The translations under genes and the position numbers were made by a program. A stretch of 64,000 nt of DNA, from assembly GCF_038024855.1 (NCBI RefSeq), contig NZ_CP139089.1:682001-746000 (forward strand). Direction: 5' to 3'. Below are positions 27,639-37,009 of the stretch, in pieces (position 1 is the first letter of the stretch; every line of letters starts with the position of its first letter). Below the pieces are notes generated by a model. The model was given only the letters and a program-made list of their open reading frames with translations. It did not search any database and was not told where the DNA came from. The stretch comes from Methylocella tundrae (GTDB lineage: Bacteria; Pseudomonadota; Alphaproteobacteria; Rhizobiales; Beijerinckiaceae).

Positions 27639-27801
27639 GTTCGTCCTTGGCTGGCGCGGGGGAAAATCGCTTGACCTCAGGCGAAGGCTAGGCGGCCAAA
27701 CATGCGCCAAGCCTTCGCCCTGCGCGGCGAAGGGCGGCGCGTTAAGCCTAACGAAAGGTAAAGCCCCCGCGCCGGGAATTCTCCGCTACTATGCCTCATC
27801 G

Positions 27802-27832
27802 CCGCTGCGGGTCTCTTAAGGAGACGCAGCGG
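27802..27832. repeat. inverted repeat upstream of rcdA
   Basis: CCGCTGC-GG-GTCTC, loop TTAAG, GAGAC-GCAGCGG: a 12-base-pair stem with a two-base bulge, 87 bp before the rcdA start. No T-run follows. It could be an operator or a leader hairpin. Confidence 0.5.
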
Positions 27833-27918
27833 AAACGAGTCATAATCCTCAGAAAGACGTAGCTTTTCGGAAATCCATAGCCGGGCTGACGCTTCAAGAA
27901 TTTGGAACAGGCGCGAGA

Positions 27919-28452
27919 ATGTTGCAAACGTCGCTTATCAAAACGGTCAATGCGGTGTCCTTCGGCGAGAAGCTGGTCGGCTCGGACCAGTTCCTGAGCC
28001 TCTTCAAGGAAGGAATGGATCTCGTCGGCGACGCCGCCGCTTATCTCGACGGCGCCGGTCGCGAGGAGGCGAGCGCCTTGCCGCGCCCCGCCGCGCTCGC
28101 CTATGCGGTTGAAAGCATGCGGCTGACGACGCGGTTGATGCAGATTGCGTCGTGGCTGTTGCTCCAGCGCGCCGTCAATGAAGGAGAATTGACCCGCGCC
28201 GAGGCGTCGAGCGAAAAACGCCGCATCCATCTGTCGCGGCAGGACGCCGTTTCGACAGAGGACCTTCTGTCGGAGCTGCCGCGGCGCCTCTGCGAACTCG
28301 TCGAAATGTCGCTTCGCGTTCAGGCGCGCATCCGCCATCTGGATGGGCTGATCTATCGCTCGGAAACTGTCCAGGCCCTCGCTCTGACGCCGAGCCCGGT
28401 GGAAGGCCAGATCGCGCTTTTGCGCGCGGCGTTTCCAAACGAAACGCTATGA
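27919..28452 (+). CDS. rcdA: DUF1465 family protein, RcdA-like
   Basis: A 177-residue all-helical protein of the DUF1465 family (FGEKLVGSDQFLSLFKEGMDLVGDAAAYLDG; ALAYAVESMRLTTRLMQIASWLLLQRAV). The Caulobacter member, RcdA, is an adaptor that helps ClpXP degrade the cell-cycle regulator CtrA. That role is known for the family and inferred here. The Glu-rich start after residue 55 and the C-terminal helices are complete. A dispersed repeat follows directly after the stop. Confidence 0.8.
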   Translation: MLQTSLIKTVNAVSFGEKLVGSDQFLSLFKEGMDLVGDAAAYLDGAGREEASALPRPAALAYAVESMRLTTRLMQIASWLLLQRAVNEGELTRAEASSEKRRIHLSRQDAVSTEDLLSELPRRLCELVEMSLRVQARIRHLDGLIYRSETVQALALTPSPVEGQIALLRAAFPNETL

Positions 28453-28523
28453 CACCGGAAAGGTGTAGACTTTCCGGACGCGCATCATGCGTCAAAACAA
28501 AGGTTTAAAGAGAAGGATGCGTT
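28453..28523 (+). repeat. dispersed intergenic repeat, copy 2
   Basis: Core CGCATCATGCGTCAAAACAA then AGGTTTAAAGAGAAGGATGC, preceded by CCGGAAAGGTGTAGACTTTC. It fills the gap between the convergent rcdA and cupin genes. Confidence 0.75.
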
Positions 28524-28527
28524 CCGC

Positions 28528-29049
28528 TCATACGAAGGCGCGCAGATCGCTGGCGCAGGCGGGATAAAGCGCCGCGAGCGCCTCGGCGTCGCCGATTTCA
28601 ACGTCGGCGGGCGTGACCCCCGGCCATTCGGTGCTCCCGCCGAGGAACCAGCGCCGCTCCCCGAGGACGCGGGCGGTATGAAAGGTCGAGCCGGGGATCA
28701 GCAGCTGCACATGGTGACCGGCGCGAAGATCGGGGCCGACGACGATGCGTTCAGCCGCGCCGTCGTCGCGGAGCAGCAGAACCTCGAGCGGGTCGCCGAG
28801 ATAATAGTGATAGAGCTGATCGTTGCGGATGCGATGCAGCTTGACCGGCGCCGTCGGGGCGACGAGAAAATAGAGGCCGGAGCCAAGCGGACGCCCGCCG
28901 TCGAAAGGCGCAGGAAGGCCGCCCGCGGCGATCGGCAGAGCGCTCCGATAGGTCTCGCGCACGAAGCCGCAGGTCGCGTTCGGCTCAAGTCCGAGCAGCG
29001 CGCAAACCTCGTCGGCGGTGAGTTCGGCGACTTTCGCCGCCGCGCTCAC
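28528..29049 (-). CDS. cupin-fold DUF985 protein
   Basis: A 173-residue protein of the DUF985 cupin family. Typical segments: [63 protein letters not shown] and [15 protein letters not shown] with the cupin His residues (LHR, YHY, FHT). Start is taken at a GTG that overlaps the rpmE stop (GTGA), so it is coupled to rpmE. Reported members bind sugars or nucleosides; substrate unknown here. Confidence 0.85.
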   Translation of the reverse strand: MSAAAKVAELTADEVCALLGLEPNATCGFVRETYRSALPIAAGGLPAPFDGGRPLGSGLYFLVAPTAPVKLHRIRNDQLYHYYLGDPLEVLLLRDDGAAERIVVGPDLRAGHHVQLLIPGSTFHTARVLGERRWFLGGSTEWPGVTPADVEIGDAEALAALYPACASDLRAFV

Positions 29050-29276
29050 TTCTTGCCGAAGTTCAGGCCGCCAAAGCGCGAATTGAAGCGCGACAGACGT
29101 CCGCCGCGATCGAGCAATTGCGCCGAACCGCCGGTCCAGGCCGGATGCGTCTTGGGGTCGATGTCGAGGTTCAGGGTCGCGCCCGCCTCGCCATAGGTCG
29201 AGCGGGTCATGAACTCGGTTCCATCGGTCATCACGACCTTGATCAGATGGTATTGCGGATGAATATCGGCTTTCAT
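29046..29276 (-). CDS. rpmE: 50S ribosomal protein L31
   Basis: A 76-residue L31 ([19 protein letters not shown]..., ending [17 protein letters not shown]). It has no cysteine at all, so it is the zinc-independent form rather than the CxxC type. The start at 29276 is the standard MKxDIHP start; the open frame extends eight codons further. Overlaps the DUF985 gene. Confidence 0.96.
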   Translation of the reverse strand: MKADIHPQYHLIKVVMTDGTEFMTRSTYGEAGATLNLDIDPKTHPAWTGGSAQLLDRGGRLSRFNSRFGGLNFGKK

Positions 29277-29620
29277 CGAAAATCCTTGGACTGCTAGCAA
29301 GCTTTATGGCCATCGGCCTGTCGACGCGAGCCGGCCAAATGTCGGCGGAAGCGCTATCGCGGCCCGCGGCAGGTCGATCGTGACGGGAGAAAGCGCCCTA
29401 TAGCAAAGCGCCTCGCGCCTGACAAGAGCGCGCGCCTATGTTGCACGGCCCTCGCGCGGGCGGCTTTACTCACGCGCGGCGATTGTGTACGCCGGAGCAG
29501 CCCGGCGCAAGCGCCGGGATTGTTTTTGAACGCCTTCGCGCCTGGTTGCGACTTCGGATCGAACCGGCCCCAGGCCAAGCCCTCAAGCGGCGCATTATCA
29601 TTTAAGAGCGAACCGGATCA
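29277..29620. other. 344-bp divergent region rpmE/purA
   Basis: No gene. Promoters for rpmE and purA should be here. A strong terminator-like hairpin lies at 29501-29527, about 95 bp before purA. Confidence 0.5.
29501..29527 (+). terminator. terminator-like hairpin upstream of purA
   Basis: CCCGGCGC-aa-GCGCCGGG, an uninterrupted GC stem, then ATTGTTTTTG. The T-rich tail is on the plus strand, although no plus-strand gene precedes it. It may be an attenuator in the purA leader or end a short transcript. Confidence 0.4.
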
Positions 29621-30916
29621 ATGGCGAATGTGGTGGTGGTCGGCGCCCAATGGGGCGACGAGGGCAAGGGCAAGATCGTCGACTGGCTGTCGGTCGAGGC
29701 CGATATTGTGGTGCGTTTCCAGGGCGGCCACAATGCCGGCCACACGCTGGTTATCGACGGTCAGGTTTATAAGCTCGCGCTGTTGCCCTCCGGCATCGTG
29801 CGCCCCGGCAAGCTCTCGGTGATCGGTAATGGCGTCGTGCTTGATCCGCATCATCTTGTCGACGAGATCGCCAAGCTCGAAGGACAGGGCGTCGCCGTTT
29901 CGCCGGATAATCTGAAGATCGCCGATAATGTCACCTTGATTCTGGCGCTGCATCGCGAACTCGACGCGCACCGCGAATCCGCTTCGTCTGGCGGCCTCAA
30001 GATCGGCACGACCAAGCGCGGCATCGGGCCCGCCTATGAGGATAAGGTCGGGCGCCGCGCCATCCGGCTCATGGATCTTTCCGAGCCGCAGTCGCTTGGT
30101 GAAAAAATTGAACGCCTGCTCGCGCACCACGATCCGCTCCGGCGCGGGCTGGGGCTTGAGCCCGTCAGCGTCGCCGCGATCAGGGAGGAACTCGCCAGCG
30201 TCGCGCCGAAAATCCTCCCCTATATGGACGCCACATGGGATTTGCTCGAAACCGCGCGGCGCGACGGCAAGCGCATCCTCTTTGAAGGCGCGCAGGGCGC
30301 GCTGCTCGACGTCGATCACGGCACCTATCCTTTCGTGACCTCGTCGAACACCGTCGCCGCCAATGCAGCCACGGGCTCGGGCCTTGGGCCCAAGGCGATC
30401 GGTTATGTGCTCGGCATCGCCAAAGCCTATACGACGCGCGTCGGCGGCGGGCCTTTTCCAACCGAGCTTCTGGACGAGGTCGGCGAGCGCATCGGCGACA
30501 GGGGCCGTGAATTCGGCACAAATACGGGCCGGCGCAGACGCTGCGGCTGGTTCGACGCGGTGCTGGTGCGGCAAACGGTCAAGACTTCCGGCATTGACGG
30601 CATCGCTCTCACCAAGCTCGACATTCTGGACGGCTTTCCCGAAATCAAGGTCTGCGTCGGCTACCATCTCGACGGCGAGCGCGTCAGCCGCTTTCCGGCG
30701 AGCCAGGCGGCGCAGGCGCGCGTCGAGCCGATCTACGAGACGATGGAAGGCTGGGACGGCGTGACGTCAGGGGCGCGCTCCTGGGCCGAACTGCCGGCGC
30801 AGGCGATCAAATATGTGCGGCGCATCGAAGAGCTGATCGAGGCTCCGGTGGCGCTTTTATCGACAAGCCCGGAGCGCGCCGACACAATTCTCGTGCATAA
30901 TCCTTTCCGGGATTGA
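29621..30916 (+). CDS. purA: adenylosuccinate synthetase
   Basis: A 431-residue GTP-dependent enzyme of AMP synthesis joining IMP and aspartate. Motifs are intact: [20 protein letters not shown] (catalytic Asp and GTP loop), [48 protein letters not shown] and [12 protein letters not shown]. Length is normal. It starts with ATG at 29621 after AAGAGCGAACC. Confidence 0.98.
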   Translation: MANVVVVGAQWGDEGKGKIVDWLSVEADIVVRFQGGHNAGHTLVIDGQVYKLALLPSGIVRPGKLSVIGNGVVLDPHHLVDEIAKLEGQGVAVSPDNLKIADNVTLILALHRELDAHRESASSGGLKIGTTKRGIGPAYEDKVGRRAIRLMDLSEPQSLGEKIERLLAHHDPLRRGLGLEPVSVAAIREELASVAPKILPYMDATWDLLETARRDGKRILFEGAQGALLDVDHGTYPFVTSSNTVAANAATGSGLGPKAIGYVLGIAKAYTTRVGGGPFPTELLDEVGERIGDRGREFGTNTGRRRRCGWFDAVLVRQTVKTSGIDGIALTKLDILDGFPEIKVCVGYHLDGERVSRFPASQAAQARVEPIYETMEGWDGVTSGARSWAELPAQAIKYVRRIEELIEAPVALLSTSPERADTILVHNPFRD

Positions 30917-31006
30917 GGAAGCGGCGACGGTGTGGATCGATTTTCCGCTCGTGATATAAGCGGCTTATGGATTGACGGCTAAGCGCTGGAATGGTCTGAA
31001 CGGGAC

Positions 31007-32803
31007 ATGGCTGACTATTATCCGCTCCTCGCCAAGGCCGTCGCAGGCCTGCCTGATCCAACGCCGGATGCGCGGAGCGCCATCTATGATCGCGCCCGCA
31101 ACGCTTTGCTCGGGCAATTGCGACGTCTTGAGCCGCCGATTCCGGAAGCTGAAATCGACCGTGAAAGCGCAGCTCTCGAAATCGCCGTGGCGCGGCTCGA
31201 AACAGAATTCGCGCCTCCGCCCGAGCCCGAGGCCATAGCGCCTGCGCTTCCCGCAGCCGACGTAGCGGCGCCGTCCGAGCCAAGCGAAGCGGCTCCCGTT
31301 TCGCCGCCGTCAGGCCTCGAGGCCGCTCCGGCGACGGAGGACGCTTCGCCCCAAGAGGCGCTCCCTGTCGCTGAGACGCCGCAGTCTCCGGCTTCATCGG
31401 GCTTCATCGCGCCGCCGCCGTCCGACGCGGCGGCTTCGGAAGCGAGCCCCGAACCCCCGCAGACGACCGCACCATCGTCAACGCTGGCGGCGCCGCGCCC
31501 GCCGATGTTCTTCAAGGTGCGCCGCGACAAGCCGCCGTTTTTCCCACCGGCGGCAAGGCTAGAGGGGTTTTCTGCCCGGCGCACGGCAGGGCCTGCGTCG
31601 GCGCTTCGTTCGCCGGCCTTTCCGGTCCCTCCGTCCAAAACCGACACCGCGCCTGGCGAGCCGCCGGAGGCGCCGGCTCAAACGCGGGCGCCAGCCGATG
31701 GGGCGCCGGCAGCGCCGCGGTTTCCTGAAATCGAGCGGGACGACTTTGAGCCTCGCCGGTCTGACGACCGCGACTTTCAGCCGCCTAAGTCATCTGACGG
31801 CGGCGCCTCTGACGCGGCCGCGTTCTATGAGAACGGCGCAGGCGCATTTGAGCCTGTTGGCGACGACGAATCGGGCGTTGCGCCGGAGCGCCCCGGGGCG
31901 CGTCAGCTTCCGTCAGCGTTAGCGAAGCCGAGAGCGGACACGCAGCGCCCCTTTGCGCCGCAGCCGCCGCGCGAAAGCGCCGCGCCGCCGCGTTTGTGGA
32001 TTTTTGGCTTTATTTTAGGCTTGCTCGTTTTTCTCATTGCGATCGCCGCCTATGAGCTCAAAGACCGGCCGGAAGATCTGCGCCAGAAGGCCGCCGCGCC
32101 GGTCATCTCGCCCGAGGCAAGCTCAAATGGAAAGATCGTCGACCGCATCGGCGTCGGCTCGCAGTCGCCGGCTGGAGCTCCGGCTTCGTCATCCACGCGC
32201 GCGGCGGCGGACGCTTCCGCGACAAAGGATCAGGGCCCTTCGCCCGATGCGACGGCTCCCGTTTCACGCCGCGCCGCGCTTCTTGTCGAGGCGCCCGACG
32301 AGCAGTCAAAAGTGAAGACTTACCTTGGAGCGGTGGTCTGGAAGGTCGACAATGTCAGCAATGGGCCGGGCGATCCGCTCAGCATGGCGGTCCACGCTGA
32401 AATCGACATTCCCGAGGAGAAGCTGCAGGCGGAGATGACCCTCCAAAAGAACTTCGACAGCAGCCTGCCAGCCTCGCACACAATGAAAATTCAATTCACT
32501 GAACCCGCCGACAGCCCTCTTGGCGGGGTCCAGCAGATCAGCGTGCCGCAGATGCGGCGCGAGGACACGGCCACCGGCGACGCCCTTAGCGGCGTCCCTG
32601 TCGCGATCACGGATAATTCCTTTCTCGTGGGGTTGAACCGCGGCCCATCGGAAGCGACCAATCTCGACCTTTTGAAGTCGCGCGGATGGATCGACGTGCC
32701 GATGCTGCTGAGCAACGGCAAAATCGCCAAATTGACGTTTGAGAAGGGACCGGCCGGTGAGCGCGCGATCGATGACGCGCTCGCGGCCTGGAGCGCCCAG
32801 TAG
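31007..32803 (+). CDS. single-pass membrane protein with long disordered region
   Basis: A 598-residue protein in four parts. Residues 1-65 are a compact, conserved-looking helical domain (DYYPLLAKAVAGLPDPTPDARSAIYDRARNALLGQL). Residues 70-325 are Pro/Ala/Glu-rich and probably disordered. One membrane helix lies near 329-349 (LWIFGFILGLLVFLIAIAAY). After a second low-complexity linker, residues about 420-598 form a soluble domain (KTYLGAVVWKVDNVSNGPGD..., ending ALAAWSAQ) that should be periplasmic. Similar proteins occur across Hyphomicrobiales; function unknown. Confidence 0.75.
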   Translation: MADYYPLLAKAVAGLPDPTPDARSAIYDRARNALLGQLRRLEPPIPEAEIDRESAALEIAVARLETEFAPPPEPEAIAPALPAADVAAPSEPSEAAPVSPPSGLEAAPATEDASPQEALPVAETPQSPASSGFIAPPPSDAAASEASPEPPQTTAPSSTLAAPRPPMFFKVRRDKPPFFPPAARLEGFSARRTAGPASALRSPAFPVPPSKTDTAPGEPPEAPAQTRAPADGAPAAPRFPEIERDDFEPRRSDDRDFQPPKSSDGGASDAAAFYENGAGAFEPVGDDESGVAPERPGARQLPSALAKPRADTQRPFAPQPPRESAAPPRLWIFGFILGLLVFLIAIAAYELKDRPEDLRQKAAAPVISPEASSNGKIVDRIGVGSQSPAGAPASSSTRAAADASATKDQGPSPDATAPVSRRAALLVEAPDEQSKVKTYLGAVVWKVDNVSNGPGDPLSMAVHAEIDIPEEKLQAEMTLQKNFDSSLPASHTMKIQFTEPADSPLGGVQQISVPQMRREDTATGDALSGVPVAITDNSFLVGLNRGPSEATNLDLLKSRGWIDVPMLLSNGKIAKLTFEKGPAGERAIDDALAAWSAQ

Positions 32804-32841
32804 AATTCTTTACACGGCGTTCCGTCAGGCCAGCTTCGAAC

Positions 32842-32908
32842 ATGACAGCGCAAGCATATTCGCGAACATCATGTGGTGAAATAACAAGGGAAAGAGCAAT
32901 CGGCGTCG
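32842..32908 (+). repeat. degenerate dispersed repeat
   Basis: AACATCATGTGGTGAAATAA, then CAAGGGAAAGAGCAAT, resembles the repeat core at 28481 and 45591 but with several changes. It separates two convergent genes. Confidence 0.4.
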
Positions 32909-32925
32909 CGCTGGGCCAGCGTGCT

Positions 32926-33696
32926 CTAGCATGACCTTTCTATGCGATAGCCGGTCACCGAAACCACCCCACGATACACGCAGCCGCCAAAGCTCCCTGA
33001 AAATCCATAGGCGTCGGGGCCCGCCCGCAGATGTGCGCTGTCGCCGCCCTGCCATCTCGCATAACGGAAAGAGCGGGGCGCCGCATGGCGCTCGCGCGCC
33101 GGTTGCTCTGCATCGCGTTCGGAGCGGGCTGTCGCGACGCGATGAGCTCTGTCGCTTGGCGGCGCCGACGGCAGGGACGCGGGCCTGTCGATCCCCGCTT
33201 TTTCCGTGGCGGACTTCCGGGACGCCGGCTTCGCGACGCTCGGCTTGACAATCGCCGCTTTGGCGTCATTCGCCGTTCCGTTCTCGCCGCCGGACTTTGT
33301 TTGCGGAGCATCGGCTGCGAGGGCTGGGGCCGGTCCTTGCGGTATCGTGAAAAGCGTGGTTTTCGCTCCGGGGTCTTTTTCAGAGGCGGTGGAGATAGTG
33401 AGGGGCGTCAGAGGCGAGGCGTCGCGCATGGGCGCCTGCTCGGGCGCGACAGCCTCCGCCGACGGCGTTGGGAGGGCCGACTCCGTCATGGCGGCGTCCG
33501 TGGCGCCGAGGGTTTGGGGCGCGGCCGCTGGAGCTGCGTGCTGGGCCTCGGCAGCACTCGCCTCGGCGCTCGCGTTAAGCGCATCCGACGCTCTGACGAC
33601 ATCCGCCACCGAGGCCTGGCGCCGCGCGATCTCGACGGCCATGGCCGTCGTCACCAGCGCGAATGTCGTTACGATTACAACCGTGACGTTCTTCAT
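32926..33696 (-). CDS. exported hypothetical protein, Ala/Pro-rich
   Basis: A 256-residue protein starting at the ATG at 33696 (behind AAGGAAATGGAG) with a signal peptide or anchor (MKNVTVVIVTTFALVTTAMA). Residues 30-215 are low-complexity Ala/Pro/Lys/Ser. The end is an ordered, Cys-containing motif (YGFSGSFGGCVYRGVVSVTG YRIERSC read together), possibly a small disulfide-bonded cap. Function unknown. Confidence 0.6.
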   Translation of the reverse strand: MKNVTVVIVTTFALVTTAMAVEIARRQASVADVVRASDALNASAEASAAEAQHAAPAAAPQTLGATDAAMTESALPTPSAEAVAPEQAPMRDASPLTPLTISTASEKDPGAKTTLFTIPQGPAPALAADAPQTKSGGENGTANDAKAAIVKPSVAKPASRKSATEKAGIDRPASLPSAPPSDRAHRVATARSERDAEQPARERHAAPRSFRYARWQGGDSAHLRAGPDAYGFSGSFGGCVYRGVVSVTGYRIERSC

Positions 33697-33723
33697 GGCT
33701 CCATTTCCTTTCGCGGCATGGCC

Positions 33724-33777
33724 GGAGCATTTTTGAGCGATGAACGAAATGCCGTGGTCAGAAGAGCAAAATGTTCC
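33724..33777 (+). repeat. palindromic dispersed repeat (GAGCATTTT type)
   Basis: GGAGCATTTT ... AAAATGTTCC bound a 54-bp element whose ends are inverted with one mismatch. It matches the layout of a GAGCATTTT-bounded repeat I recall from Rhizobiales genomes. It lies upstream of the exported-protein gene. Confidence 0.5.
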
Positions 33778-33983
33778 AGCGCGAGACCGCCAGAGTGCCT
33801 CCTGTGTGGCTTGCGATCTGTGCGGAGCGACACCTCTATGAATGGGCCGGGGGAAAATGCTTGCTGACCGAGGCGCGGCCAAAAAAGCGCTGCGCGAGGT
33901 TGCGAGGCTCAGCGCAATCCGCTAACGGAGAGGGATTAGAAACGCTGACGGCTTGTTCGATCGAATCGAAAGCGTCGGCTTTT

Positions 33984-34070
33984 GCGGGCGTGGCGGAACT
34001 GGTAGACGCGCCGGACTCAAAATCCGGTTCTGGTGACAGAGTGTCGGTTCGATTCCGACCGCCCGCACCA
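33984..34070 (+). tRNA. tRNA-Leu (anticodon CAA)
   Basis: An 87-base tRNA with encoded CCA. Acceptor GCGGGCG pairs with CGCCCGC. The anticodon arm is CCGGA-CTCAAAA-TCCGG, giving anticodon CAA (reads UUG). The T arm is GTCGG-TTCGATT-CCGAC. The long variable arm (TTCTGGTGACAGAGT region) makes it a class II tRNA, as expected for leucine. Confidence 0.97.
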
Positions 34071-34187
34071 TTCTTCAGTATATCTGCGCCGAATGAGTCT
34101 TGCTGGTCGGGACAAGACTGCGAACGCCCCGCATCATCCGTAGAGAATGGCGAGGCGCTCTGGTCGTAGATCGGCCGGTCTGGAGGG

Positions 34188-34829
34188 TCAGCTCGGCCAC
34201 GCAGAATTCAAAATCACGCTGCAGAAATTGCCGCGCCTGAAGCTCGGATCTTTGAATTCGATGACGTCCGCCTTGACGTTGCCGAAGGTCGTCTCCGGCT
34301 TGTGTTTGATTCCATCATAAAACGTGTTGATGATGCCCTGCTTGAAATGGTCGCCGCGCGGATGAGCGGCGACGATTTCCTGGCGTTCCCTATCTTTGAA
34401 TCCCGCATAGTCGAGCCCCAGCACATCCATCTCGACGCCCGCTGTGAGGAGCGCGATTTCGGGCTTCATATGTTGCGGAATCCCTGGCGTGGTGTGCAGC
34501 GCGATCGCCGTCCAGACGATGTCGATATCGTTTTGTGAAATGCCGTGACGGCGCAGAAAATCGCGCGCGGTGTTGGCGCCATCCACTTCGAAACGCTCGG
34601 TTGCGCTGCTATGGGCGTGAGTCAGGCCCATATCGTGAAACATTGCGCCCGCATAAAGTAATTCCGGATCATATTTCAGCCCTCTGCGATTGCCGGAGAG
34701 AGCGCCGAAGAAAAAGACCCGCGAGGAATGGTGAAAGAGCAACGGGGACTCGGTGTCCCGCACCAGTTCGGTGATCTCCCGGGCAAGTTTACTGTCAGGC
34801 AGCTTAACGCCTGCGATCTCTAGCGACAT
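34188..34829 (-). CDS. HD-domain hydrolase, cyanamide-hydratase-like
   Basis: A 213-residue HD-superfamily protein. Metal motifs: LLFHHSSRVFFFGAL, then the HD pair in YAGAMFHDMGLTHAH, then WTAIALHTTPGIP. The HxxRVxxxG opening and LHDxGLT segment recall the cyanamide hydratase branch of HD proteins; actual substrate unknown. It is transcribed away from a GlxA-type regulator 162 bp off, which probably controls it. AGGAGGATGACATG gives a good ribosome site and an ATG at 34829. Confidence 0.8.
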   Translation of the reverse strand: MSLEIAGVKLPDSKLAREITELVRDTESPLLFHHSSRVFFFGALSGNRRGLKYDPELLYAGAMFHDMGLTHAHSSATERFEVDGANTARDFLRRHGISQNDIDIVWTAIALHTTPGIPQHMKPEIALLTAGVEMDVLGLDYAGFKDRERQEIVAAHPRGDHFKQGIINTFYDGIKHKPETTFGNVKADVIEFKDPSFRRGNFCSVILNSAWPS

Positions 34830-34991
34830 GTCATCCTCCTGATGTCTAATGGGCGGCGGGCTTTGTCCTTCAGTGGATCAGTGCGCGCCGTTCCGTCCAT
34901 TGAAGCGGAGGGGCTTGATGGCATCAATTGACGTAATACGATGAATTCTGCCATATTGCGATCCTGTCGGCCATGGGCGGGGCGATTTTCG

Positions 34992-35972
34992 ATGAAGCTG
35001 GTGTCGATCCTTGCGATGCCCGGGGTGCAATTGCTCGACGTCTCGGGGCCCCTCGACGTTTTTGCGGAGGCGAATGCGCAGTCCGGCCGCGAGGCTTACC
35101 GTTTACGCGTGGTCGCCAGCATCGACGGACCGATCCGCAGTTCGTCCGGAATTCAGGTTCTTGCCGACCTCGTCGTCGGCCAGCCGGCCGCGCCTTCGGA
35201 TACGCTGCTGATCGCCGGCGCACCCGGATTGGCTGAGGCTCGATTCGAACTTTCAACGCTCGAATGGGTGCGGAGCGAGGCGCTCGCAGCGCGCCGATAT
35301 GGCTCCGTCTGCACTGGCGCTTTCCTGCTCGCCGCCGCTGGGCTTCTCGATGGGCGCCGCGTCACGACGCATTGGGCCGCGGCGAAAAAGTTGGCTTCCG
35401 GCTATCCGGCGATTCTCGTCGAGGAGGACGCCATCTATCTGGCGGACGGACCGCTGCGAACGGCGGCCGGCGTCACGGCCGGCATGGATCTCGCCTTGGC
35501 GCTTGTCGAAGAGGATTTCGGCCGCGATCTGGCAATGAAGATCGCCAGTCAGCTCGTCATGTATTTCAAGCGCCCCGGCGGCCAGATGCAGTTCAGCCGC
35601 CGGGGCGAGGCGGCGCCGTCCGGCCGCTCCGCTCTACAGGAGGTGCAACGTTGGATCGCCGCAAACCCGTCCGGCGATCACGCGGTCGAAAACCTTGCCG
35701 CGCGCGCAGGCGTCAGCGCGCGCCATTTCGCGCGGCTGTTTAGATCGGAGGTCGGCATGACCCCAGCGGCCTATGTGGAAATCGCCCGGGTCGACGCTGC
35801 GCGGCGCCTCCTTGAATCAGGGGCCGAGGCGCCAAAGCAGGTCGCCGCCCATTGCGGCTTCGCCAGCGCCGACACCCTGCGGCGGGCTTTCGTGCGTCAT
35901 GTCGGCGTGACGCCGGCTGACTATCGCAAGAGTTTTGGCCGGCCCGACATGCGGTTGAGGGCGCTCGCGTGA
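34992..35972 (+). CDS. GlxA family AraC-type transcriptional regulator
   Basis: About 326 residues. Residues 1-170 are a DJ-1/PfpI-like sensor domain (VSILAMPGVQLLDVSGPLDVFAEAN, and the elbow SVCTGAFLLAAAGLLDGR with its Cys). Residues 215-320 are an AraC DNA-binding domain with two helix-turn-helix units (AVENLAARAGVSARHFARLFRSEVGMTPAAYVEIARVDAARRLLE, then AAHCGFASADTLRRAFVRHVGVTPADYRKSF). Start at 34992 fits the domain; 34941 is an alternative. Probably regulates the divergent HD hydrolase. Confidence 0.9.
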   Translation: MKLVSILAMPGVQLLDVSGPLDVFAEANAQSGREAYRLRVVASIDGPIRSSSGIQVLADLVVGQPAAPSDTLLIAGAPGLAEARFELSTLEWVRSEALAARRYGSVCTGAFLLAAAGLLDGRRVTTHWAAAKKLASGYPAILVEEDAIYLADGPLRTAAGVTAGMDLALALVEEDFGRDLAMKIASQLVMYFKRPGGQMQFSRRGEAAPSGRSALQEVQRWIAANPSGDHAVENLAARAGVSARHFARLFRSEVGMTPAAYVEIARVDAARRLLESGAEAPKQVAAHCGFASADTLRRAFVRHVGVTPADYRKSFGRPDMRLRALA

Positions 35973-36047
35973 CGCTGAACATCCGGCGCGCGCTCGCCCA
36001 TCGCGACAAATCTCTCTATAAGAGCGGACGACGATAAATTACGGGAT

Positions 36048-36932
36048 ATGGACGTGGAGAGCTCTGAAGCGAGGCGGGAGCCACCGGGCTCTATCGGGCT
36101 GGGGCCGCATGTCATCGCTATCCAGAGCCAGGTCGTCCATGGTCATGTCGGCAACAGCGCGGCGGTTTTTCCGATGCAGACGCTGGGGCTGACGGTCGCC
36201 GCCGTTCCAACGACGTTGCTCTCGAACCACCCCCTCTATCCAACGATGCGCGGGCGCGTGCTCGACGCCGCTCTCGTCGACGACCTTCTGCGCGGGGTCG
36301 AGGAGCGCGGGCTCGTTGAGGCTTCCAAAGCAATGCTCACCGGCTATCTCGGCTCCGCCCGCGTCGGCGCCGTCGTCGCGGAATTCGTCGGCCGGGCTAA
36401 GGCGCGAAATCCCGATCTCCTTTACGTCTGTGACCCGGTAATCGGGGATGACGGGCCTGGCGTTTTCGTCGCCGAGGAGATTATCGAGATTATTCGCGAC
36501 CGCCTTGCGCCAGCGGCCTCGATCATTACGCCGAATCAGTTCGAGCTTGAACTTCTGACGCAAGCGCCTGCGCGCAGCATCATGGATTTGCACGTCGCCG
36601 CGGCGGGCTTCAGCCAGCGCGGGCCGATGCGCCTTGTCGTGACGGGATGCACGCTGATCGATACGCCAGCCGGCCACATCGAGACCATCGTCTACGATCA
36701 CGGCGCTCTTCATCGCATCGCGACGCAGCGGCTTCCGATCAAACCGAACGGCGCGGGCGATCTTTTCGCCGGGCTGTTCGTCGCTCATCTCGCCAACGGG
36801 GCTGACCTCCTGCGCGCGGCTGAAGCCGCGACGGCCGGCGTCTTCAAAGTTCTGCAAAGAACCCTGGCCGAGCGTTCTTATGAGCTGCGGATTTCGCCCT
36901 CGGATTTTCTCCACGGCTGCAGGGCGCCTTGA
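36048..36932 (+). CDS. pdxY: pyridoxal kinase
   Basis: A 294-residue ribokinase-fold enzyme phosphorylating pyridoxal in the PLP salvage route. Motifs: VIAIQSQVVHGHVGNSAAVFPMQTLG at the start, YVCDPVIGDDGPGVFV, ASIITPNQFELELLT and the phosphate/anion-hole motif PNGAGDLFAGLFVAHL. The normal GTGD-type motif reads GAGD, which is common in this family. An extra 20-residue N-terminal tail precedes the fold. Confidence 0.92.
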   Translation: MDVESSEARREPPGSIGLGPHVIAIQSQVVHGHVGNSAAVFPMQTLGLTVAAVPTTLLSNHPLYPTMRGRVLDAALVDDLLRGVEERGLVEASKAMLTGYLGSARVGAVVAEFVGRAKARNPDLLYVCDPVIGDDGPGVFVAEEIIEIIRDRLAPAASIITPNQFELELLTQAPARSIMDLHVAAAGFSQRGPMRLVVTGCTLIDTPAGHIETIVYDHGALHRIATQRLPIKPNGAGDLFAGLFVAHLANGADLLRAAEAATAGVFKVLQRTLAERSYELRISPSDFLHGCRAP

Positions 36933-37009
36933 GCCGGCGATTGCCTTTGTGCGTCCATTGAGGCAACACCGGCCTTTCGCAAGTCGAACACTTCAAGGCA
37001 TGACGCACG

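Noticed and set aside
33771..34169. 132-codon plus-strand frame
   Set aside because: It reads straight through tRNA-Leu; the tRNA explains the sequence.
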